Source: Sphingomonas panacis (GTDB lineage Bacteria > Pseudomonadota > Alphaproteobacteria > Sphingomonadales > Sphingomonadaceae). Taken from it: DNA of 64,000 bases. Position 1 is the first letter of the stretch. The number at the start of each line of letters is the position of its first letter. Below, in pieces: positions 54,130 through 61,341 of this stretch. The position numbers were made by a program, and so were the translations under genes. The stretch spans positions 744,001 through 808,000 of the forward strand of contig NZ_CP014168.1 of NCBI RefSeq assembly GCF_001717955.1, written 5' to 3'. The notes under the pieces were generated by a model. That model was not told the DNA's origin. It did not search any database and worked only from the letters and a program-made list of their open reading frames with translations.

Positions 54130-54211
54130 GGTCTTCCCCGGTTGATACTACGATTCTATCTGGTGTCTTGGAGCGCCAAACGCAATTGCGTGCGGAGCGC
54201 CGTCTTTTCAA

Positions 54212-54280
54212 CCGTTCGTGCTGAGCTTGTCGAAGCACGTGTTCCGGGCACGTGCTTCGACAGGCTCAGCACGAGCGGGG
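54212..54280. repeat. REP-like inverted repeat upstream of the DnaJ-type gene
   Basis: CCGTTCGTGCTGAGCTTGTC and its near-exact inverted copy around a short loop, a strong hairpin of about 30-bp arms. It belongs to the same family as the repeat at 49364-49446. It lies between the DnaJ-type and transglutaminase genes. Confidence 0.85.
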
Positions 54281-54286
54281 TGGGCG

Positions 54287-55180
54287 CTAAGCCGCCGCCT
54301 CCTCCATTTCAGGCGCGACATCCACGCTCACGTCGAGCTTCTGCGCGCCCGCGCCGAGCACGATGCCGTCGATCGGCGCGATGTCGCCGTAGTCGCGGCC
54401 GATCGCCATGATGATATGGTCGTTCGCCATCCAGATGCCGTTGGTGGGATCAAGGCCCACCCAGCCGATCCGCGCACCGCACCACAGCAGCACCCAGGCG
54501 TGAGTCGCATCGGCGCCGACCAGCCGCTTCTTGCCGGGCGGCGGGATCGTGCGGATATAGCCCGAGGCATATGCGGCGGGCAGCCCGGCGGTGCGCAGGC
54601 CGGTGATCATGATCTGCGCGAGATCCTGGCAGACGCCCGCGCGCTTGACGAAGGCTTCATGCGGGCTGGTGTCGATCAGAGTGGCTTCGGTATCGAACTG
54701 GAATTCGCGGCGGATTCGCTGCGCCAGCGCCATGCCCGCTTCAAGCACCGGCCGGTCGGGCTGGAGATCGAGCGCACACCAGTCGCCGATATCGCGGTCG
54801 AGCGGGATTCGTGGGCTCGGGAACAGATAGGCCGCCGGCCCCGCCGCCGACGGATCGCGGCTGACACGCGCGGCGGCGGCGACCTCGGCGAGCGTCGGGT
54901 CATCCGGCGACGGCACCGGCGCGCGGCGATCGACGGCGATTCGCGAGATGCTCTCGATCGACAGGAATTTGACCGGGTCTTCGACCACCAGCCGCATGAC
55001 ATGCGCCAGCCCCGCCTCGGCGCGCGCCGGGAAGGTCCGACCGGACGGCGAGATCACCAGCTTGTAATCGATCAGTTCCTGCCCCGGCCAGCCGATCGGC
55101 TTCAATCGCAGATTGCAGCGCGCGAACCGAACCGAACCCTGATAATCGAAGCGGGTGATGTGGCGGATGTCGTAGATCAT
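54287..55180 (-). CDS. Transglutaminase-like cysteine peptidase-fold protein
   Basis: 297 residues. The N-terminal beta region (IRHITRFDYQGSVRFARCNLRLKP) is the bacterial transglutaminase N domain. The core has catalytic Cys in RAGVCQDLAQIMITGLRTAGLPAAYASGYI, His in DATHAWVLLWCG and Asp in WVGLDPTNG. Cytoplasmic, no signal peptide. It lies 10 nt downstream of the ATP-grasp/alpha-E fusion gene. This trio of domains occurs together in many bacteria and has been predicted from genome comparison to make or modify a peptide-like compound; the product is unknown. Confidence 0.92.
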   Translation of the reverse strand: MIYDIRHITRFDYQGSVRFARCNLRLKPIGWPGQELIDYKLVISPSGRTFPARAEAGLAHVMRLVVEDPVKFLSIESISRIAVDRRAPVPSPDDPTLAEVAAAARVSRDPSAAGPAAYLFPSPRIPLDRDIGDWCALDLQPDRPVLEAGMALAQRIRREFQFDTEATLIDTSPHEAFVKRAGVCQDLAQIMITGLRTAGLPAAYASGYIRTIPPPGKKRLVGADATHAWVLLWCGARIGWVGLDPTNGIWMANDHIIMAIGRDYGDIAPIDGIVLGAGAQKLDVSVDVAPEMEEAAA

Positions 55181-55190
55181 GCCCCCCGCC

Positions 55191-57671
55191 TCACGCCAAC
55201 GTCATCCCCGCCGCGCGCAGCGGCTCGGCGCCCTGCAGGAAATAGCGGCGCGCGATCGCGTCGGACAGGCCGTACAGCCGCCGCTCGACCTGCTTGAGCA
55301 CCGGCTCGCTCAGCCGCGCCGCGTTGGCGGTCAGCACCCCGGCGAGTAGGACATTGGCCTGCGCCTGCTGGTCCTCCTCCATGCCGTCGTCGCCGAGCAC
55401 CGGCAGCGCGCGTAAGTGCTCGACGATCCGCTCGATCTGATAGGCGAGGCTGCGCGGATTGCCCGGATCGAGCGCGACGAGATCGACCACCGGCACGCGC
55501 GCGATTCCGGTCAGATAGCGCTGGCGATAGCTGATCTGGCTGTCGGCGAGATCGAGCAACGTCGAAAGATCGTCGGTGCCGGTGGCGGCCATGCCGAAGG
55601 TCGGCACCGCGCGCGCCATCGTCAGCGCGCGTTCGATTCGCCGGCCGAGATCGTGGAACCGCCACGCGGCGGTGCGCCCCATATGCTCGGCCGACAGCCC
55701 GGCGAGCGCGGCGTAGCGGCGCTGGAGCGAGCCGGTGCGGTCAAGCATGCCGCCGCGCGTGGGGTATGGCGCGTCGAGCAGCCGCACGAAATCCGCCGCG
55801 AGCCGGTCGCGCGAACCCTTGCCGATGCCGCGCGCGAGCCGGTTGATCGCGCGGACGCTGTGAGTCTCCTCGCTTTCCAGCGCGGTGCGGACGAACTGCA
55901 TCAGATCGGCGCGCTTGAGGCTGGCCGGCTTGGTCGCGCCGCCGCCGTTGACGACAAGCCCGACCAGCCGCCCGATCGTCTCCGGCCCGAGCGCACCGCC
56001 GGCATCGGCGTCGATCGAATTGCCGAGCATCACGCGGATAATGTTGAGCAGCGCCTCGCCGCGTTCCAGATAGCGGCCCAGCCAGAAGAAATTGTCGGCG
56101 ACGCGGCTCGGCAGCGTGCCGGGGTTGCGGCGAATGTGGACGGTGTCGGCGGGCGGCAGCAGCGACACCGCATCGACCGGCTCCGGCCCGTGGATCGCGA
56201 CATCGGCGGACCAGGTGCCCTCGCCCATCACCGAGGCGCGCACGTCCGGCGCGGCGCCGATCCGCGCGAACCCGCCCGGCATCACCGTCCAGTGCCCGTC
56301 GGCGCCGCGCGCCGCGAACACGCGCAGCGTGAACGGGCGCGGCACCAGCCCGGCCTCGGTAACGACCGGCATCGTCGAGAGCCGCACGATCTCCTGCCCG
56401 ACATAATCCTGCGGGCGCACCGCGAGGTCGGCGAGCAGCCGGTCGCGCGCGGCGCCGGTGATCTCGGCGCCGGGCACCGGGCTGAGGCTGTCGAGCCCGA
56501 GCGGCTTGACGCCGAACGCGGGGCCGATCAGCAGATTGTCGATATCCTCGAGCACGGTGGCGCGCGCACGCTCCTGCCCGCACCACCAGGTCGCGATATT
56601 GGGGAGGATCAGGTCGCGCCCGGTCTCGCGCGCGCAAATGCGCGGCAGGAACGCCGCGAACGCCGCCGATTCGGGCACGCCCGCGCCGGGCGCGTTGGCG
56701 ACGACGGTATTGCCCGCCGCCATCACGTCGACGAGGCCCGGCACGCCGATCTGCGAATGCGAATCGAGCGCGAGCGGATCGAGGAAGCGCGGGTCGATCC
56801 GGTGCCAGATCGCGTCGATCCGCTTCAATCCGCCGATCGTGCGGACGTAGAGCTTGTCCTCCAGCGCGGCGAGATCGGCACCCTCGACGAACAGGAAGCC
56901 GAGATAGCGCGCGAGATGCGCCTGTTCGGCATAGGAGATGCTGTAGCGCCCCGGCGTCAGCAGCCCGATGCGCGGTTCGCTGCGGCGGCACGCGGCGGCG
57001 AGGCCGTCGCGGAACGCCGCGAAGAACGGTGCGTGCCGTTCGATGTTGAGCTTGGCCTGAAGCCCGCCGAACGCGCGGCTGATGGCGAGGCGATTCTCCA
57101 GCGCATAGCCCGCCCCCGCCGGCGCGCGCAGGTGATCGGCGAGCACGCGCCACTCGCCGGTCGGCCCGCGCCCGAGATCGAACGCGACGAAATAGAGGTG
57201 ATGGTCGCCCGGCGGCTGCAACCCCACCATCGGCCGCAGATAATAGGGGCTGCCGGCGGTGAGCGCGGCCGGGATCAGCCCCTTCTCGACCAGTTTGGCA
57301 TCGCCGTAGAGATCGGCGACGACATGTTCGAGCAATTCGGCGCGCTGGACGACGCCCGCCGAGATGTGCGCCCACTCCGCGCTGTCGATCAGCAGCGGCA
57401 CCGGCGAGAGCGGCCAGGGCCGCTCCTCGGTGTCGCCGGGGATGCTGAAGCCGGTGCCGATATCGTCGGCGTGATGCTGCACGCGCTCGCGCGCCTGGCC
57501 GAGATCGTCGCCGGCGACGGTCGCGATCTCCTCGAACATCGCCGTCCACGCCGCGCTTTCGCCCGCGTCGCACAGCACGTCGCCGGCGCGGCGCTTGGCG
57601 CAATAGTCGGTGATCCAGCGCCGCGCGTGGATCGGCGGATCGAGCAGGGTCGTCGCGGTCAGCATCGCCAC
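55191..57671 (-). CDS. Circularly permuted ATP-grasp protein fused to alpha-E domain protein
   Basis: 826 residues, two proteins in one chain. The N-terminal ~480 residues form the circularly permuted type 2 ATP-grasp (DUF404/DUF407): VQRAELLEHVVADLYGD, GSPYYLRPMVGLQPPGDHHLYFVAFDLGRGPTGEWRVLADHLRAP, NAPGAGVPESAAFAAFLPRI and YVGQEIVRLSTMPV. The rest is the all-helical alpha-E domain (DUF403): SRVADNFFWLGRYLERGEALLNIIRVML, ending RRLYGLSDAIARRYFLQGAEPLRAAG. Usually these are separate adjacent genes. With the transglutaminase 10 nt downstream it forms the known three-domain module of unknown product. Cytoplasmic. Confidence 0.92.
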   Translation of the reverse strand: MAMLTATTLLDPPIHARRWITDYCAKRRAGDVLCDAGESAAWTAMFEEIATVAGDDLGQARERVQHHADDIGTGFSIPGDTEERPWPLSPVPLLIDSAEWAHISAGVVQRAELLEHVVADLYGDAKLVEKGLIPAALTAGSPYYLRPMVGLQPPGDHHLYFVAFDLGRGPTGEWRVLADHLRAPAGAGYALENRLAISRAFGGLQAKLNIERHAPFFAAFRDGLAAACRRSEPRIGLLTPGRYSISYAEQAHLARYLGFLFVEGADLAALEDKLYVRTIGGLKRIDAIWHRIDPRFLDPLALDSHSQIGVPGLVDVMAAGNTVVANAPGAGVPESAAFAAFLPRICARETGRDLILPNIATWWCGQERARATVLEDIDNLLIGPAFGVKPLGLDSLSPVPGAEITGAARDRLLADLAVRPQDYVGQEIVRLSTMPVVTEAGLVPRPFTLRVFAARGADGHWTVMPGGFARIGAAPDVRASVMGEGTWSADVAIHGPEPVDAVSLLPPADTVHIRRNPGTLPSRVADNFFWLGRYLERGEALLNIIRVMLGNSIDADAGGALGPETIGRLVGLVVNGGGATKPASLKRADLMQFVRTALESEETHSVRAINRLARGIGKGSRDRLAADFVRLLDAPYPTRGGMLDRTGSLQRRYAALAGLSAEHMGRTAAWRFHDLGRRIERALTMARAVPTFGMAATGTDDLSTLLDLADSQISYRQRYLTGIARVPVVDLVALDPGNPRSLAYQIERIVEHLRALPVLGDDGMEEDQQAQANVLLAGVLTANAARLSEPVLKQVERRLYGLSDAIARRYFLQGAEPLRAAGMTLA

Positions 57672-57755
57672 GTCTCAGGCTTTCGCGCCGGCAATGTCAC
57701 GCCCCTCATCATAGCCGCGCGGCGTCCCACAAAGCCGCCGCCTGCGCAACCGCGT

Positions 57756-60206
57756 TCACAGATCGGGCAGCACCTGATCGGCGAAGCCCCAGCCGGCAAG
57801 CGCGCGCGATCGGGCGCGGTCGATCAGTTCCGCCACGTCGCGCACGCCCCAGCGATTGGCGCGGTCGATCTCGCGCAATTCCGCCCAGCTTACCGGCGCC
57901 GCCACCGGCGCACCGGCGCGCGCGCGCGCCACATAGGGCAGCACGGCCGTCGCGCCGCGCTGGTTGCGCAGCCAGTCGATGAAGATACGGTCCTTGCGCT
58001 TGGCCTTGGACATGGTCGCGACGAACCGCTCCGGCTCGGCGGCGCTGAGCGCGCGCGAGAAGCGATCGGCGAAATCCTTCACCGCCGGCCACTCGGCCTG
58101 CGGCGTCAGCGGCACGATGACATGCACGCCCTTGCCGCCCGACAGCATCGCGAAGCTGGTGAGGCCGATGTCGGCGAGATGGTCCTTCAGATCCTCCGCC
58201 GCCTTGCGCACGATATCGAAGCCCAGCCCCTCGTCGGGGTCGAGATCGAACACCATCCGGTCGGGCTGTTCGAGCGTCGCCACCGACGATCCCCAGCCGT
58301 GGAACTCGATCGTGCCCATCTGCACGCACGCGACGAGGCCATCGGCGTCGTCGATATAGAGATAATTCTCGGTCGATCCGTCCTTCTCGCGGATCGGCAC
58401 CTGATGGACGTGATCGCCGAAGCTGCCAGCGTCATGCTTCTGGAAAAAACACGCCTTGCCGCGCCCCTGCGGGCACCGCACCAGACTGACCGGACGGTTC
58501 GCCGCCCACGGCAGCATGACGCCCGAGACCTGCGCGTAATAGTCGGCGAGATCGCCCTTGGTCACGTCCGACTCAGGAAAGATCAGCCGCTCGCGGCTGC
58601 TGACGGTGACGTGGATCTCGGGCGTCGCATCCGGTTCCGCCACCGCGACCGGCACCTCCGCCACCACATCCTTCGCCGCCTTGTCCTCGCGAAGCCCGAT
58701 GAAGCTCGAATGCCGCAGCACGCCGTCGGGCGTCGCCTCGGCAAAGGCGACCTCGGCGACCAGCTTGGGGCTGACCCAGCGCGCGCCGCGCACCGCCGCG
58801 CGCGGCGCGGTGACGGTCGGCGTCTTGCGCTCCAGCCGGGCGAGCTTGGCCGAAAGCGAGTCGATCAGCGCCGCATTGAAGCCGGTGCCGACCTTGCCGG
58901 CATAGACCAGCCCGTCCGCGCCGTTCAGCCCGAGCAGCAGCGAGCGGAACCCCCGCCCCTTGTCGGACGGCAGCCAGCCGACGATGACGAACTCCTGCCG
59001 GCGGATGCATTTGGTCTTGAGCCAGGCGGTCGTCCGCCGCCCGCGATACGGCGCATCGGCGCGCTTCGACACGACGCCCTCGAACCCCTCGCGGCACATC
59101 GTCTCGAACAGTTGCTCGCCGCTGCCGATGATATGCTCGGCGAACTGGAGCCGCGCATCGTCACCGCTGACGAGCGGACGCAGCCGTTCCTTGCGCGCGA
59201 TATTGGGCAGCCCGGTGAGATCCTCACCGTCAAGCGCGAGTAGGTCGAACGCGAAGAAGGTCATGTCGCCGCCGCTGGAAATCGCATCCTTGAGCGTCGA
59301 GAAATCGGGCCGCCCATCCTTGAACGCGACGATCTCGCCATCGATCAGCGCATCCTCCACGTCGAGCGCGGCGGCGGCTTCGGCGATGCCGGCGAACTTG
59401 TCGGTCCAGTCGAGCCCCGAGCGGGTGAACACCTTGGCCGTGCCGCCCGATATGGCGACGAGCGCGCGATAGCCGTCGTATTTCACCTCATGCAGCCAGC
59501 CCGATCCGGCGGGGACAGAATCGACAAGCGTGGCAAGCTGGAGCGGCTGAAACCCGACGTCGCCCCGGCGCAGGCCGGGGCCGCTGCGTGGCTTGGCCTT
59601 GCGCTCACCCCGAACCGACCCCTTCGGCTTCACCCCTTCCGCGATCTCCGCCATCGTCCGCCCGGTCGTCACGCTCGTCAGCGCGCCCTCCACCAGCGCA
59701 TCGGTCGCCCCGGCCTCGGCGTCGTCGATCTTGCGCAGCAGCCAGTTCTCGCCCTTCTCCTTGCCCCTCGGCTTCAGCCGGATCAGCAGCCACTCGCCCT
59801 TCATCCGCTCGCCATCGAGGATGAAGTGGAGATGCCCCTTCTCGAGATCCTTCGCCGATTTGCCTTTGATCGGCGCCCAGGTGCCGCTGTCCCACAGCAT
59901 CACCGTGCCGCCGCCATATTCGCCCGCCGGAATCGTCCCCTCGAAATCGGCATAGGACAGCGGATGGTCCTCGGTCCGCACCGCCAGCCGTTTCTCGTTC
60001 GGATCGAGGCTCGGCCCGCGCGTCACCGCCCAGCTCTTGAGCACGCCGTCGATTTCGAGCCGGAAGTCCCAGTGCAGCCGGGTCGCATCGTGCTTCTGGA
60101 CGATGAAGCGGTTGCCATGACCGGGCGCGAGCGTGCCGGCGGGCTCGGCGGTCTTCGCGAAATCGCGCTTGGCATTGTAGCGGGCGAGGGGATCGGTCTC
60201 GCTCAT
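57756..60206 (-). CDS. ligD: ATP-dependent DNA ligase LigD (phosphoesterase-ligase-polymerase)
   Basis: 816 residues from ATG 60206, preceded by GGGAGGGG; the frame back to 60278 reads through a repeat. Domain order: 3'-phosphoesterase (about 10-170; FIVQKHDATRLHWDFRLEIDG, EGTIPAGEYGGGTVMLWDSG), ligase (about 215-510; EVKYDGYRALV with the adenylated Lys, LIDGEIVAF, EGVVSKR), and primase-polymerase (about 540-810; RPVSLVRCPQG, MVFDLDPDEGLGF, LSGGKGVHVIVPL). It repairs double-strand breaks by non-homologous end joining with Ku, encoded 129 nt upstream on the same strand. Full length for the PE-Lig-Pol order. Confidence 0.97.
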   Translation of the reverse strand: MSETDPLARYNAKRDFAKTAEPAGTLAPGHGNRFIVQKHDATRLHWDFRLEIDGVLKSWAVTRGPSLDPNEKRLAVRTEDHPLSYADFEGTIPAGEYGGGTVMLWDSGTWAPIKGKSAKDLEKGHLHFILDGERMKGEWLLIRLKPRGKEKGENWLLRKIDDAEAGATDALVEGALTSVTTGRTMAEIAEGVKPKGSVRGERKAKPRSGPGLRRGDVGFQPLQLATLVDSVPAGSGWLHEVKYDGYRALVAISGGTAKVFTRSGLDWTDKFAGIAEAAAALDVEDALIDGEIVAFKDGRPDFSTLKDAISSGGDMTFFAFDLLALDGEDLTGLPNIARKERLRPLVSGDDARLQFAEHIIGSGEQLFETMCREGFEGVVSKRADAPYRGRRTTAWLKTKCIRRQEFVIVGWLPSDKGRGFRSLLLGLNGADGLVYAGKVGTGFNAALIDSLSAKLARLERKTPTVTAPRAAVRGARWVSPKLVAEVAFAEATPDGVLRHSSFIGLREDKAAKDVVAEVPVAVAEPDATPEIHVTVSSRERLIFPESDVTKGDLADYYAQVSGVMLPWAANRPVSLVRCPQGRGKACFFQKHDAGSFGDHVHQVPIREKDGSTENYLYIDDADGLVACVQMGTIEFHGWGSSVATLEQPDRMVFDLDPDEGLGFDIVRKAAEDLKDHLADIGLTSFAMLSGGKGVHVIVPLTPQAEWPAVKDFADRFSRALSAAEPERFVATMSKAKRKDRIFIDWLRNQRGATAVLPYVARARAGAPVAAPVSWAELREIDRANRWGVRDVAELIDRARSRALAGWGFADQVLPDL

Positions 60207-60207
60207 T

Positions 60208-60312
60208 CTCCCCTCCCTGGAAGGGAGGGGTCGGGGGTGGGTCGGCTTGGGGCCGACGCTACGTTCCCACGCGAGCAACCCACCCCCAGCCCCTCCCTTT
60301 CAGGGAGGGGAG
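60208..60312. repeat. Dispersed inverted repeat between ku and ligD
   Basis: Two 35-nt arms (60208-60242 and 60278-60312) are near-exact inverted copies. Each holds a CTCCCCTCCCT/AGGGAGGGG hairpin followed by GGGGGTGGGT. The arm at 60208 ends one base upstream of the ligD start and provides its purine-rich ribosome-binding sequence. Confidence 0.85.
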
Positions 60313-60335
60313 CAGGTTGGCGCCTGTGGTGAACC

Positions 60336-61193
60336 TTAAGCACGCTTCTTCGCCGGAGCTTTCCGCGCCGGCGCCTTCTTCGCGGGTGCAGCCGCACCAC
60401 CACCCTTCTCGACCGATTTCCTGAGCGCCGCCATCAGATCGACCACGTTCGATCCGCCCTTCTTGGGCGCGTCGCCCTCGGCATCCTCGATGATCTTGCC
60501 GCCCTTGGCCTTGCGCTTGCGCTCGACCAGCGCCTTGAGCGCATCGACATAGCGGTCATGGAATTCCTGCGGGTGGAACGGCCCGGACTTCTTCGCGATC
60601 AGCGTCTCGGCCAGATCGAGCAGATCGTCGTCGGGCTTGCCTTCGGGAATGTCGCGGAAATAGCCCTGCGCCTTGTTGACCTCGTCGGCATAACGCAGCG
60701 TCTCCAGCACCATGCCGCGCCCGCACGGTTTCAGGCTGACGACATATTCGCGCCCACGCATCGCAAGCTGCCCCAGCCCGACCTTCTTGGTCCGCCGCAA
60801 AGCCTCTCGCAGCACGATGAACGCCTCTTCGGCGAGGTCGTCGGCCGGCACCACGAAATAGGGCTTCTCATAATAGAGCACGTCGATCTCGTCGGCATCG
60901 ACGAACTGAGTCAGTTCGAGCGTCTTCTTCGATTCGAGCTTCACCGCATCGATCTCGTCTTGTTCAAGCAGCACGTAATTGCCCTTCTCGAACTCGAACC
61001 CCTTCATGATCTCGTCGGTATCGACCGGACCGACCCCGGTGACGACCTTCTCATAATGGATCGGCTTGCCGGTCGGCTCGTGGATCTGCTTGAAGCTGAT
61101 CTGGGCACCCGATTTGGTCGCGCTGTAGATCTCGACCGGAATCGAGACGAGCGCGAGGCGGATTTGCCCCTGCCAATATGCGCGTGCCGCCAT
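60336..61193 (-). CDS. ku: Ku protein (NHEJ DNA-end-binding)
   Basis: 285 residues from ATG 61193 with AAGGGA upstream; the frame to 61532 only shadows the receptor gene. Bacterial Ku core: AARAYWQGQIRLALVSIPVEIYSATKSGAQISFKQIHEPTGKPIHYEKVV, YVLLEQDEIDAVKLESKKTLEL, and KKVGLGQLAMRGREYVVSLKPCGRGMVLETLRYADEV. The C-terminus is a Lys/Ala-rich tail (AKKAPARKAPAKKR) typical of LigD-binding, DNA-interacting extensions. It binds broken DNA ends as a ring and recruits LigD. Divergent from the TonB-dependent receptor. Confidence 0.97.
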   Translation of the reverse strand: MAARAYWQGQIRLALVSIPVEIYSATKSGAQISFKQIHEPTGKPIHYEKVVTGVGPVDTDEIMKGFEFEKGNYVLLEQDEIDAVKLESKKTLELTQFVDADEIDVLYYEKPYFVVPADDLAEEAFIVLREALRRTKKVGLGQLAMRGREYVVSLKPCGRGMVLETLRYADEVNKAQGYFRDIPEGKPDDDLLDLAETLIAKKSGPFHPQEFHDRYVDALKALVERKRKAKGGKIIEDAEGDAPKKGGSNVVDLMAALRKSVEKGGGAAAPAKKAPARKAPAKKRA

Positions 61194-61341
61194 GTCCGGT
61201 CCCTTTACCAGCGAAGCCGAGTCAATGTGTGGCGCGCGGAGTCGTTCCGTGCGCGTTTCGGCGCGGGCGAGATCGACCGCCACGAAAGCGTCATGGATCG
61301 TCCCTAGGGCGAACCCGATAGTGACCGGGGGGCCTTTCAAG

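Noticed and set aside
52153..54411. A 752-codon plus-strand open frame
   Set aside because: Antisense to the YihY-type and DnaJ-type genes, with low-complexity charged composition.
55416..59243. A 1275-codon plus-strand open frame
   Set aside because: It runs antisense across the ATP-grasp/alpha-E gene, the gap and most of ligD. Its translation is rich in Arg, Asp and His with no domain, as expected for the opposite strand of GC-rich genes.
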